Shown here one piece after another: positions 23,097 to 32,298 of a stretch of DNA of 36,343 bases; the stretch's first letter is position 1; each line of letters starts with the position of its first letter. The stretch is taken from positions 1 to 36,343 of the forward strand of contig CAZMQI010000019.1 of the NCBI GenBank assembly GCA_964568585.1. The letters are read 5' to 3'. The stretch is from RGZA01 sp964568585 (GTDB taxonomy: Bacteria > Pseudomonadota > Alphaproteobacteria > UBA9219 > RGZA01). The notes under the pieces are model-generated. The model had not been told where the DNA came from. It saw only the letters and a program-made list of their open reading frames with translations, and searched no databases. A program made the translations under genes and the position numbers.

Positions 23097-24764
23097 TTGA
23101 ATCAGCTTATGCAAACCTTACGTGGTCTAGGTGTTGTACGTCTTGCGGCTCTGGGCGGCACGATATTGGCGGTCATCATCTTCTTCGCCTTCATGGCAAC
23201 GAAGATGTCTTCGGGTCCTTTGGCGCTTTTGTACAGCGGCCTTGATCCATCCGATGGCGGCGCGATTGTCAGCCAGCTTGATACGATGAAAATCCCATAC
23301 GAAGTAAGCGCGAACGGAACCAGCATTAAAGTTCCGACCGAACAGGTCGGCAAGTTGCGTATGAGCATGGCACAGCAAGGGCTGCCACGTGGGGGCTCCA
23401 TCGGTTATGAAATCTTTGACCAGAAGGATGGTTTCAGTACAACCAGCTTTGTACAAAACATCAATCAACTACGCGCGTTGGAAGGCGAACTTGCCAGAAC
23501 CATCGGCACCGTGAACTCCGTTCAATCTGCCCGTGTGCATCTGGTGCTGCCAAAGCATGAAATGTTCAGCCAGAATGACCAGAAGGCCTCTGCATCCGTA
23601 TTCTTGAAAGTACGCGGCGGTGCTACCTTGGCAAAAGACCAAGTGGGTGCCATCCGCCAATTGATTGCAGCCGCTGTACCAAATTTGCAGACCGACAACA
23701 TCTCCATCGTCGATGATAAGGGCACCTTGTTAGCCAAGGCGATGGATAGAAGCAGCGCTGAAGGCGAAGCAAGCACTCAAGAAGAAATGCGCCACAATTT
23801 TGAAAAGGCGCAGGTCGATAAAATCGAAGACCTCCTCTCCCGCTCCCTTGGCTATGGCAAGGCGCGTGCCGAAGTCTCAGTTGAAATGGATTTTGATAAG
23901 GTTACCACCTCATCAGAAATCTATGACCCTGAAGGTCAGGTTGTTCGCAGTCAGGTATCAAAAACCGAAACCGCCAAAACATCCGAAACCAACAGCGGTG
24001 TTTCTGCGGGTAATAATCTTCCTGCCGCAGCAGCAAGCGGTAGTGCCGGTACAAATAATTCAAATAATAATAACGAAGAACAGGTCAATTACGAAATCAA
24101 CAAGACCGTCAGAAGCCATGTTCGTGAAAGCGGCAGCATTAAAAAGCAATCGGTCGCTGTATTGGTGGATGGCATCTATGAAACCGGTGCTGATGGTAAG
24201 CAGGTATATAAACCACGCAGCAAGGAAGAGCTGGATCAAATCAAAACACTCGTTCGCAGTGCTGTGAATGTAGACACCACGCGCGGTGACAGTGTGGAAG
24301 TCGTGAATATGCAGTTCACTTCAGCCACTGATGGCCAAGCGGCAGCAGCGGAAGGCATCATGGCGTTCATGACCCCTGAAATGATGCGTATGGCTGAATC
24401 AGTTATCATGGCTTTGCTGGGCTTGCTCGCTATTCTTCTAGTGGTTCGCCCAATTCTCAAGCAAGTGCTTGAAGGCGCAACCGGCGCAGTTGGCGAAAGT
24501 GGCGGCAATCTCCTTGGTGCAGGCGCGCCGGGCAGCACGAATTTACTGAGTGCAGCAAGTGGCGGCAATAAGCTGGCTGCGCCAGGGGCAGCAGCAGGCG
24601 GTGAAGCCGAAGACGAAAATACATTTGAAAAGATGATTGATATCCAGCGCGTCGAAGGCCGCGTGAAGGCATCGTCACTGAAAAAGGTCGGGGAGATTGT
24701 CGAAAAGCATCCTGAAGAAGCTGTCGGTATCATTCGTAATTGGATCTATCAAGAGAACAAGTAA
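23097..24764 (+). CDS. fliF: Flagellar MS-ring protein FliF
   Basis: Forms the MS ring of the flagellar basal body in the inner membrane. Seen: N-terminal helix (about residues 17-35), the ring-building motifs ALLYSGLDPSDGGAIVSQL, SVQSARVHLVLPK and VGAIRQLIAAAVPNL, an Asn/Ser-rich loop near 310-330, a second helix (about 432-452) and the C-terminal FliG-binding tail. It begins with TTG at 23097, supported by GGAG eight bases upstream and by the MNQLMQTLRGLG start typical of alphaproteobacterial FliF; ATG 23109 lacks a site. First gene of a long rightward flagellar operon. Confidence 0.96.
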   Translation: MNQLMQTLRGLGVVRLAALGGTILAVIIFFAFMATKMSSGPLALLYSGLDPSDGGAIVSQLDTMKIPYEVSANGTSIKVPTEQVGKLRMSMAQQGLPRGGSIGYEIFDQKDGFSTTSFVQNINQLRALEGELARTIGTVNSVQSARVHLVLPKHEMFSQNDQKASASVFLKVRGGATLAKDQVGAIRQLIAAAVPNLQTDNISIVDDKGTLLAKAMDRSSAEGEASTQEEMRHNFEKAQVDKIEDLLSRSLGYGKARAEVSVEMDFDKVTTSSEIYDPEGQVVRSQVSKTETAKTSETNSGVSAGNNLPAAAASGSAGTNNSNNNNEEQVNYEINKTVRSHVRESGSIKKQSVAVLVDGIYETGADGKQVYKPRSKEELDQIKTLVRSAVNVDTTRGDSVEVVNMQFTSATDGQAAAAEGIMAFMTPEMMRMAESVIMALLGLLAILLVVRPILKQVLEGATGAVGESGGNLLGAGAPGSTNLLSAASGGNKLAAPGAAAGGEAEDENTFEKMIDIQRVEGRVKASSLKKVGEIVEKHPEEAVGIIRNWIYQENK

Positions 24765-24827
24765 CACCCGCAGGCGTGGTTGTGCGTAGCACAGAGCGTT
24801 CGCGGTAATACATAAAGGGAGTTGTCC

Positions 24828-25850
24828 ATGGCTGGACGTGTGAGAGAAGATGCAAGAGGCCTTTCGGGGCCAGAAAAAGCGGCGATCATGATTTTGTCGC
24901 TGGGCGAAGAACACGCTGCAAAACTGTTTTCTTTCATGAGCGACGATGAAATCAAGGAAATCTCCCAAGTGATGGCGACGCTTGGCAATGTCAGCTCAAA
25001 CCTTGTCGAAACATTATTTCTAGAATTTGCGTCACAAATTTCATCAACCGGCTCACTTAGTGGTACCCTTGAATCAACCGAACGCTTGCTGATGAAGGTT
25101 CTGGATAAGAACAAAGTCGGCGGCATCATGGAAGACATCCGCGGTCCTGCGGGTCGTACCATGTGGGATAAGCTGGCCAATGTGAATGAAGAAGTGTTGG
25201 CGAATTATCTAAAGAACGAATATCCGCAAACGGTTGCAGTTGTGCTTTCCAAAATCAAGCCAGACCATGCGTCACGCGTACTCGGCACATTGCCTGAAAG
25301 TTTCGCGATGGAAGTCATCATGCGTATGTTGCGTATGGAAGCTGTACAAAAAGAAGTATTGGATGATATCGAAAAGACTCTTCGTACCGAATTCATGAGC
25401 AACCTTGCGCGTACTAACCGCCGCGATGCCCATGAAATGATGGCCGAAATCTTCAATAATCTTGACCGTGCTTCCGAAGCCAAATTCCTTGGCGCACTGG
25501 AAGAACGTAACCATGACGCGGCTGAAAAAATTAAAAGCCTTATGTTTACCTTTGAAGATTTGGGCAAGCTCACCCCGCAAGCCATCCAAGCGCTTATGCG
25601 TGTCGTGGACAAAGCGAAGCTTCCTATCGCACTCAAAGGCGCATCGGAAACATTGCGCGACCTGTTCTTTGGCAATATGTCGGAACGTGCTGCCAAGCTG
25701 CTTAAGGAAGAAATGGCCGGTATTGGCCCTGTTAAACTCCGCGATGTGGATGAAGCGCAGGCTAATCTGGTGCTGGCTGCCAAGAACCTTGCTGCCAAGG
25801 GTGAAATCGATATCAGCCGTGGTGGTGAAGATGAGGAGCTTATCTATTGA
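24828..25850 (+). CDS. fliG: Flagellar motor switch protein FliG
   Basis: Rotor protein that contacts FliF, FliM and MotA. Seen: N-domain GPEKAAIMILSLGEEHAAKLF, middle domain with EYPQTVAVVLSKIKPDHASRVL, and the C-terminal torque domain ending in DEELIY. 340 residues. ATG 24828 has GGGAG upstream; the alternative TTG at 24822 is not needed. Its TGA overlaps the fliH ATG in the sequence TGATG. Confidence 0.97.
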   Translation: MAGRVREDARGLSGPEKAAIMILSLGEEHAAKLFSFMSDDEIKEISQVMATLGNVSSNLVETLFLEFASQISSTGSLSGTLESTERLLMKVLDKNKVGGIMEDIRGPAGRTMWDKLANVNEEVLANYLKNEYPQTVAVVLSKIKPDHASRVLGTLPESFAMEVIMRMLRMEAVQKEVLDDIEKTLRTEFMSNLARTNRRDAHEMMAEIFNNLDRASEAKFLGALEERNHDAAEKIKSLMFTFEDLGKLTPQAIQALMRVVDKAKLPIALKGASETLRDLFFGNMSERAAKLLKEEMAGIGPVKLRDVDEAQANLVLAAKNLAAKGEIDISRGGEDEELIY

Positions 25851-26563
25851 TGTCCGAAACCTCTCCTCAACGCTTTATGTTTGGAACGTCCTTTGATCCA
25901 GAGGCGATTAAGGCTGCCCAAGAACAAAAAGCGCCGCCCGTATTCACCGAGGAAGAAATCGCAATGGCTAAGGAGCAATCCTATGACCAAGGATTTGTAG
26001 CAGGCAAAGAGGCAGCGATACGTGAGATGCAAGGCAAGCAGAATGAATTGCTGGCCAATATCCAACTGGTATTCGAACGCATGGCAGGCGAAGTATTCAA
26101 AATGGCCGGGGAAAAGAAACAGGCCGCAGCCGATATTGCATTGGCAATCGCACGAAAACTCGTTCCCGACTTCATGCGTAAGAACGGTGTGCAGGAAATG
26201 ATGGCCGCGATTGAAGCAACAGTTGCCGACATGATTAATGAACCGCGCATGGTCTTGCGGATTTCAGAAAGCCAGTTTGATGATATGAGCAAGGAAATGA
26301 GTGCGCTTACTGCACGCGTTGGCTATGCAGGAAAGATGATTATCCTTGCCGATAATGCATTGGAAGCGAATGACTGTCGTCTTGAATGGGCAGATGGCGG
26401 CATGGAACGTTCCGTCAATCTGACATGGTCTGAAATCGAACGCCAAATGCGACTGCATACATCAAGCGGACAGCAGCCCCATCCCGACCATCATACGAGT
26501 GAATACGCCCACGCCGCGCCTGAAGCACCTCAGGCAACCCCATCAACCAATATTGCCGTTTAA
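25850..26563 (+). CDS. fliH: Flagellar export ATPase regulator FliH
   Basis: A 237-residue protein that binds FliI and links it to the C ring. Seen: an acidic/helical N-terminal region with SYDQGFVAGKEAAIREMQ (the FliH-type repeat), a coiled-coil-like middle, AIARKLVPDFM, and a C-domain with LEANDCRLEWADGGMERS. The tail is rich in His, Pro and Ala. ATG 25850 overlaps the fliG stop. The sequence is diverged, as FliH usually is; identification rests on the motifs and the position between fliG and fliN. Confidence 0.88.
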   Translation: MSETSPQRFMFGTSFDPEAIKAAQEQKAPPVFTEEEIAMAKEQSYDQGFVAGKEAAIREMQGKQNELLANIQLVFERMAGEVFKMAGEKKQAAADIALAIARKLVPDFMRKNGVQEMMAAIEATVADMINEPRMVLRISESQFDDMSKEMSALTARVGYAGKMIILADNALEANDCRLEWADGGMERSVNLTWSEIERQMRLHTSSGQQPHPDHHTSEYAHAAPEAPQATPSTNIAV

Positions 26564-26577
26564 CTAAGGAGACCATC

Positions 26578-26904
26578 ATGGCCGAGAAAGAATCCCTTCC
26601 CCTGAATGAATTGAATGGAACGCAAGGCAACCCTGACGGGTCTGGCGTAACTATCGAACATCTGGATGCCGTTTATGCTGTGCCTGTGGAAGTTTCTGCT
26701 GTGCTGGGCAAAGCGACCATGCCGGTAAGCAGCCTTTTGAAACTGGGCAGAGGCGCCGTGGTCGAGCTTGATCGCAAGGTTGGTGAAGCGATTGACATCT
26801 ATGTGAACAACCGTTTGGTCGCACGTGGCGAAGTCGTGGTGGTTGAAGACCGCCTTGGCATCACCATGACGGAAATCATCAAGACCGAACGTAAAGAAAA
26901 TTAA
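26578..26904 (+). CDS. fliN: Flagellar motor switch protein FliN
   Basis: A 108-residue C-ring component with one SpoA domain (about residues 28-104). Seen: VPVEVSAVLGKATMPVSSLLKLGRGAVVELD, then VNNRLVARGEVVVVEDRLGI, which are diagnostic. AGGAGA precedes ATG 26578. fliM, its usual partner, is not in the window. Confidence 0.96.
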   Translation: MAEKESLPLNELNGTQGNPDGSGVTIEHLDAVYAVPVEVSAVLGKATMPVSSLLKLGRGAVVELDRKVGEAIDIYVNNRLVARGEVVVVEDRLGITMTEIIKTERKEN

Positions 26905-26972
26905 AAACGGGAAAACTAATACAAAGACTAATTGAGCAAGGTTTAATTGACTGGGGTTTAGGAGAATACGAG

Positions 26973-28349
26973 ATGCGGTTATTAATTGTTGGAACCATGG
27001 AAGGCCCGATTGCAGTTGCTGGCAAGATTGCCCATCAACGTGGCGCGAAGGTATCCCATATCGATACCATTTCCGGTGCGATGAATGTGTTACGCAGCGG
27101 TCAGGGTATTGATTTGGTGATGGTCGATGTACGTTGCGACGTAGCAGATCTCATTAATCAAATCAAACTTGAACGCATTAATGTTCCGACTATCGCATGC
27201 GGTATCGGTAATGATGCAGATGCGGCGGTACGTGCAATTAAAGCAGGCGCAAAAGAATATATTCCCCTGCCCCCAGACGCAGAATTAATTGCTGCTGTAT
27301 TGCAAGCGGTTACTGAAGAAAGCCATAACATTATCGCGGGCGATCCTGCGATGAAGGCTGTGATTGATATGGCCGAAAAAGTCGCGCCAAGTGCGGCATC
27401 GGTTCTCATCACCGGCGAGTCAGGTACGGGTAAAGAAGTTCTGGCGCGCCACATTCACCGCAAGAGCAACCGTTCTTCCGGTAACTTCGTTGCTGTGAAC
27501 TGTGCTGCTATTCCTGACAACCTTCTGGAATCTGAACTCTTTGGTCATGAAAAAGGTGCCTTTACCGGTGCCGTTGCCCGCCGTTTAGGTAAATTCGAAG
27601 AAGCTAATGGCGGCACACTGCTGTTGGATGAAATGAGTGAAATGGATATGCGGTTGCAAGCCAAATTGCTGCGCGCATTACAGGAACGCGAAATCGACCG
27701 CGTGGGTGGCAATCAGCCGATTAAGGTAGATGTACGCATCATCGCAACATCAAACCGCAACATGGAAGAAGAAGTACGCAACAAACGCTTCCGCGAAGAT
27801 TTGTATTTCCGCTTGAACGTCATGTCTATTCGCATTCCAACATTGAAAGAACGCCCACTCGACATCAAGCCATTGTCGGAATTCTTTGCAGCAAAATTTG
27901 CCGAAGCGAATGGACTTGCGGCAAAGACAATTTCGCCAGCAGCGATGCAAGCTTTGCAAAGCCACCACTGGCGCGGCAATGTGCGGGAACTTGAAAATAC
28001 CATGCACCGTGCGGTGTTGATGTCGTCTACTGATACGATTGAAGCAGAAGCCGTCACACTGACAGGTCAAAGCCTCAATTCATCTTTGGCAAGCGGTGGC
28101 ATGGCCAATACCGCACAAGCCATCATGAATGCCGGCGCACCGGGAGGCAGTCTGGTTGGTAAAACTGTGGCAGATGTGGAGCGCGATTTGATTATTGATA
28201 CCTTGCAGCATTGCCTTGGAAACCGTACCCATGCGGCGACCATTTTGGGTATTTCCATCCGCACGCTGCGTAATAAACTGAAAGAATACACCGACAAGGG
28301 ATTGAATGTTCCCATGCCAGGTGAAACAGGCCGCGCAAATATCGGTTAA
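26973..28349 (+). CDS. flbD: Sigma-54-dependent flagellar regulator FlbD
   Basis: A 458-residue AAA+ activator that switches on late flagellar genes and represses early ones in Caulobacter-type bacteria. Seen: a degenerate receiver (residues 1-115) lacking the N-terminal acidic pair (LLIVGTME) and the conserved lysine (IPLP where KP is expected), Walker A GESGTGKE (148-155), the sigma-54 contact loop GAFTGA (195-200), Walker B TLLLDE and a Fis-type HTH ending LRNKLKEY. AGGAGA lies six bases before ATG 26973. Such pseudo-receivers are usual for FlbD, which is controlled by FliX rather than phosphorylation. Confidence 0.94.
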   Translation: MRLLIVGTMEGPIAVAGKIAHQRGAKVSHIDTISGAMNVLRSGQGIDLVMVDVRCDVADLINQIKLERINVPTIACGIGNDADAAVRAIKAGAKEYIPLPPDAELIAAVLQAVTEESHNIIAGDPAMKAVIDMAEKVAPSAASVLITGESGTGKEVLARHIHRKSNRSSGNFVAVNCAAIPDNLLESELFGHEKGAFTGAVARRLGKFEEANGGTLLLDEMSEMDMRLQAKLLRALQEREIDRVGGNQPIKVDVRIIATSNRNMEEEVRNKRFREDLYFRLNVMSIRIPTLKERPLDIKPLSEFFAAKFAEANGLAAKTISPAAMQALQSHHWRGNVRELENTMHRAVLMSSTDTIEAEAVTLTGQSLNSSLASGGMANTAQAIMNAGAPGGSLVGKTVADVERDLIIDTLQHCLGNRTHAATILGISIRTLRNKLKEYTDKGLNVPMPGETGRANIG

Positions 28350-28368
28350 TGCTGGACAATAGGCAATT

Positions 28369-30474
28369 ATGACAAATCCGGTTGGAACAGGTGGTGGTGA
28401 TAGCTTCGATATGGGGGCGTTCAACCGCTTGTTCGCACGTGCCGATATGTGGCTTGCCGTTGGCTTAATCAGCATCGTGATGATGATGATTATCCCGATG
28501 CCCACTTTCGTAGTGGATATGGGGCTGACATTATCCCTTACTTTTTCGGTCATCATTTTGATGACTGTGCTGTTCATCAAAAAAGCATTAGACCTCAGCT
28601 CTTTTCCAACGATATTGCTGATTGCAACGCTGCTCCGCCTTGCGCTGAATCTTGGCACAACGCGTTTAATTTTATCACACGGTAATGAAGGTGCGGATGC
28701 AGCAGGGATGGTTGTAGAAGCCTTTGCTGGCTTCATCATGTCCGGCAGCTTTGTCATCGGGATGATTGTCTTTGCCATTCTTACGATCGTCAATTTCGTT
28801 GTTATTACCAAGGGTTCTGGACGTATTGCTGAAGTAGCCGCACGGTTTACATTAGATGCCATGCCCGGCAAACAAATGGCGATTGATGCCGATTTATCAT
28901 CTGGCATGATTGATGAAGCAACTGCGCGCGCCCGCCGCAAGGAACTGGAAAACGAAAGCAACTTCTTCGGCTCGATGGATGGTGCATCCAAATTCGTACG
29001 TGGTGATGCGATTGCCGGGTTGATTATCACGTTCGTCAACATCATTGGCGGAACTATCATCGGCATGGTGATGCACGGCATGCCGTTCATGCAAGCGGCA
29101 GACACCTATATCCGCCTGACGATTGGCGATGGTATCGCAACACAGGTTCCCGCACTTATCGTATCTATTGCAGCCGGTTTTCTTGTATCCAAAACTGGGT
29201 CTGCTGATGATGGCGGTAAATCGACCAGTATGTTCGGTCAATTGGGTGCTTACCCAATGGCGCTGGGCTTTACCGCTGGCTTGCTTGCCATCATGTCGCT
29301 TATGCCCGGTATTCCGAAAGTCCCGTTCTGGATTTTAGCAGGTGTGCTTGGATACTTCGCATGGAAGATGCCACAAGTTCAACGCGAAATGGCCGATAAG
29401 AAAGCCATGGAAAATGCAGAGCCGTTGGTGCCCGTAGCCGAAGAACCGATTTCACGCTCCCTTGCGATTGATACTATTCGCATTGAACTTGGTTATGGCC
29501 TGCTTGCGCTGGTGAATTCCGAAGCTGGTCAACGCCTCACCGATCAAATCAAAGGTCTGCGCCGTCAATTGGCAAGTGATATGGGCTTTGTTTTACCATC
29601 GGTGCGTATTCAGGATAATTTACAACTCGCGCCCAACACCTATGTTGTACGCATCAAGGAAATCGAAGCTGGCCGCGGGACATTGCGCCCCGGCATGTTG
29701 CTGATTATGGATCCGCGCGGCGATACCATCGCGTTACCGGGTGAACCAACGACCGAACCCGCATTTGGCCTGCCCGCCGTATGGTCTGATCCCGGCTACC
29801 GCGAAGAAGCATTATTCAAAGGCTATACCGTTGTCGATACACCAACAGTTGTAACAACGCATTTGACCGAAATCGTCAAAGATAACATGTCGGAAATGTT
29901 GACCTATTCCGAAACACAGAAATTGCTGGATGAATTGGATAAGGAACACCAGAAACTGGTGGGGGATGTTATACCGTCGCAAATCACCATCGGCGGGTTG
30001 CAGCGTGTTCTGCAAAATTTGCTGGCGGAACGCATCTCTATTCGTGATTTGCCAAGTATTCTGGAAGGTGTTTCCGAAGCTTCCGCCATTACGCGGAATA
30101 TCACTGCCATTACCGAACATGTGCGCGCACGTCTATCACGGCAAATCTCCGAAGCGCAGACACGCGATACCGGATTTATCCCGCTCATCACCCTATCACC
30201 TGAATGGGAACAAGCCTTTGCTGAATCCATCGTGGGTGAAGGTGAAGACAAGCAATTGGCGATGGCGCCAAGCCGCCTGCAACAATTTATCAATGCCGTA
30301 CGCACCACGTTCGATAAGCATGCACAGATGGGGGAAAGTCCTGTGCTGCTTACCTCGCCCGGTATTCGCCCCTATGTGCGTTCAATCATTGAACGTTTCC
30401 GTGCATCCACCACTGTCGTGTCGCAGAATGAAATCCATTCCAAAGCACGCATTAAAACATTGGGGCAGATTTAA
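28369..30474 (+). CDS. flhA: Flagellar export gate protein FlhA
   Basis: Main inner-membrane channel of the flagellar type III export apparatus. Seen: about eight helices in the first 330 residues, the family motif LIATLLRLALNLGTTRLIL, KGSGRIAEVAARFTLDAMPGKQMAIDADL, and a large cytoplasmic FlhA-C domain with IPSQITIGGLQRVLQNLLAERISIRDLPSILE. 701 residues, full length. It starts 19 bases after flbD. A 341-codon antisense ORF lies over its 5' end but has no gene character. Confidence 0.97.
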   Translation: MTNPVGTGGGDSFDMGAFNRLFARADMWLAVGLISIVMMMIIPMPTFVVDMGLTLSLTFSVIILMTVLFIKKALDLSSFPTILLIATLLRLALNLGTTRLILSHGNEGADAAGMVVEAFAGFIMSGSFVIGMIVFAILTIVNFVVITKGSGRIAEVAARFTLDAMPGKQMAIDADLSSGMIDEATARARRKELENESNFFGSMDGASKFVRGDAIAGLIITFVNIIGGTIIGMVMHGMPFMQAADTYIRLTIGDGIATQVPALIVSIAAGFLVSKTGSADDGGKSTSMFGQLGAYPMALGFTAGLLAIMSLMPGIPKVPFWILAGVLGYFAWKMPQVQREMADKKAMENAEPLVPVAEEPISRSLAIDTIRIELGYGLLALVNSEAGQRLTDQIKGLRRQLASDMGFVLPSVRIQDNLQLAPNTYVVRIKEIEAGRGTLRPGMLLIMDPRGDTIALPGEPTTEPAFGLPAVWSDPGYREEALFKGYTVVDTPTVVTTHLTEIVKDNMSEMLTYSETQKLLDELDKEHQKLVGDVIPSQITIGGLQRVLQNLLAERISIRDLPSILEGVSEASAITRNITAITEHVRARLSRQISEAQTRDTGFIPLITLSPEWEQAFAESIVGEGEDKQLAMAPSRLQQFINAVRTTFDKHAQMGESPVLLTSPGIRPYVRSIIERFRASTTVVSQNEIHSKARIKTLGQI

Positions 30475-30489
30475 CATGGGGCAAATCTG

Positions 30490-31494
30490 ATGCGGTTACG
30501 TTCCTTTCATGGTGAAACCTTAGCCGAAGCGATGAGCCAAGTGCGCGAAGCATTGGGCAATGACGCCATCATCGTCGCCACACGCGATGATGACCAAGGC
30601 GGTGTGCGCGTTACCGCAGCATTGGACGAAAGTACCGTAAAGACTAGCGATGCGCCGACGCCCGTAGGTCAAGTTGAGCCACCCTCCAAGCAACCCATCA
30701 ATTACGATCATGATGTGGTGGAAGTAATTGCTGATGCGTTGGTGCGCCACAATGTAAACCCCGCTTTGGCTGAAACATTGCTGGGTACGGTCACGCATTT
30801 TGCGGATCATGATATTCTCATCGCGTTTGGTGCGGCGATGGATAAGCATTTTGAATACGCCCCGTTATTTGATGGTAATACCAAGCCGATTTGTCTGGTG
30901 GGACCGCCAGGGGCAGGCAAAACATTATGCATTGCAAAAATTGCGGCGAACCGCGTGATGCATAAGCACCGCGTCGGCGTGATTACAACGGATTTGACCC
31001 GTGCAGGTGCTGTTGAACAGCTTTCATCCCTCACCAAGCTTCTTAAAATCGACTTGATTGAAGTGGAAGATGCGCCTGCCCTTCGTGATGCGATTGAAAC
31101 GCATAGGAATGGCGAGATTATCCTGATTGATAACACGGGACGTAATCCATTCAGCAAGGGCGATATGTTCGACCTTCGCAAAATGGTAAGTGCAGCAGAT
31201 ATGGAACCGGTGTTGGTGCTTCCGGCTGGGCTTGATGCACAAGAAGGTATTGATATGGCGCGGGCATTTATGGAAATCGGCGCACGTAAGATGATTATCA
31301 CCAAGGTTGATATGACGCGCCGCCTTGGCAGCATGTTGACCATCGCGCATGAAACCGGAATGCAATTATCCGATATGAGCATTTCGCCAAAAGTCACTGA
31401 ACCATTGCAGGCCATTAACCCGGTGACCTTTGCCCGTCTTTTACTACCAGCAGATGTTGTTTCGGCTGTTTTGAAATCAACCGGAACCGCATAA
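30490..31494 (+). CDS. flhF: Flagellar SRP-like GTPase FlhF
   Basis: SRP-family GTPase that sets flagellar position at the pole. Seen: a short N-terminal FlhF-type region (MRLRSFHGETLAEAMSQVREALG, with linker), P-loop GPPGAGKT (138-145), DTxR-equivalent TTDLTRAGAVEQL, G3 DNTGR, and G4 TKVDMTRRLG. 334 residues, somewhat short because the linker is reduced. Close to flhA (15 bases) and followed by flhG, its usual partner. Confidence 0.92.
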   Translation: MRLRSFHGETLAEAMSQVREALGNDAIIVATRDDDQGGVRVTAALDESTVKTSDAPTPVGQVEPPSKQPINYDHDVVEVIADALVRHNVNPALAETLLGTVTHFADHDILIAFGAAMDKHFEYAPLFDGNTKPICLVGPPGAGKTLCIAKIAANRVMHKHRVGVITTDLTRAGAVEQLSSLTKLLKIDLIEVEDAPALRDAIETHRNGEIILIDNTGRNPFSKGDMFDLRKMVSAADMEPVLVLPAGLDAQEGIDMARAFMEIGARKMIITKVDMTRRLGSMLTIAHETGMQLSDMSISPKVTEPLQAINPVTFARLLLPADVVSAVLKSTGTA

Positions 31495-31506
31495 TTGGAG
31501 ATTGAT

Positions 31507-32283
31507 ATGGAAATCGCGAACAAAAACATTCCCGCCCCACTAACCTGCCCCAGCATGATTGCGATTGCCAGTGGCAAGGGAGGCGTTGGTAAGACATGGT
31601 TTTCAACAACGCTATGCTACACGCTGGCATCGAAAGGACAACGCGTGTTGCTATTCGATGGCGATTTGGGCTTGGCTAACGTTGATATTCAATTAGGCCT
31701 GACACCCGAAAAAGATTTGGGCGATGTATTGGATGGCAAGATGACACTGAAAGGTGCCATCACCCATTACGCCGAAGGCAAGTTTGATATCATTCCAGGG
31801 CGTTCGGGTTCAGGAAGCCTTGCCAATATTCCAACGCAGCGTTTGGCAGAGCTTCGTAATGATTTAATCGGCCTTGCGGGTGATTATGACCGGATTATCG
31901 TGGATTTAGGTGCGGGTGTTGACCGCCCTGTGCGCTTGATGGCTGGTCCAGCAGGGCTTACGTTAATCGTTGTGACGGATGAACCGACATCACTTACCGA
32001 TGCTTACGCATTCATCAAATTGACCCATGCGGCGAACGCTTCGGCCAATATCGGCATCATCGTCAATATGGCGACGAATACGCTGGAAGGCGAAAAAACC
32101 TATAACACAATTTTGAGTGTGTGCCGCAACTTCCTGCATTACGAGCCGCCACTATACGGCATCATTCGCAGAGATTTGAAAGTACGCGAAGCCATTCGCG
32201 CTCAAACGCCATTGCTGAAACGCCACCCATCAACCGAAGCCGCGATGGACGTGGAAGCAATTGTTCGAAAGCTTATGAAATGA
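31507..32283 (+). CDS. flhG: MinD-like flagellar number regulator FlhG
   Basis: A 258-residue ParA/MinD-type ATPase that with FlhF controls flagellar number. Seen: deviant Walker A KGGVGKT (24-30), FDGDLGLANVDIQLGL (the Asp of Walker A'), VDLGAGVDRPVRLM and TDEPTSLTDAYAFIK. ATG 31507 follows TTGGAG six bases upstream. The more upstream in-frame TTG at 31495 is rejected. It lacks an obvious C-terminal membrane helix. The name is based on family plus the position after flhF. Confidence 0.88.
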   Translation: MEIANKNIPAPLTCPSMIAIASGKGGVGKTWFSTTLCYTLASKGQRVLLFDGDLGLANVDIQLGLTPEKDLGDVLDGKMTLKGAITHYAEGKFDIIPGRSGSGSLANIPTQRLAELRNDLIGLAGDYDRIIVDLGAGVDRPVRLMAGPAGLTLIVVTDEPTSLTDAYAFIKLTHAANASANIGIIVNMATNTLEGEKTYNTILSVCRNFLHYEPPLYGIIRRDLKVREAIRAQTPLLKRHPSTEAAMDVEAIVRKLMK

Positions 32284-32298
32284 CCCTCTTGAGATGAC

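Noticed and set aside
23082..23099. Five-codon ORF ATGGAGTCGTTCTCTTGA overlapping the fliF TTG start
   Set aside because: Tempting as translational coupling, but GGAG within it is better explained as the fliF ribosome-binding site.
25205..25798. 197-codon minus-strand ORF in fliG
   Set aside because: Antisense shadow of fliG, no family resemblance.
28080..29105. 341-codon ORF on the minus strand over flbD and flhA
   Set aside because: Low-complexity Met/Ile/Pro/Ser composition, antisense to two well-recognised genes, no ribosome site.
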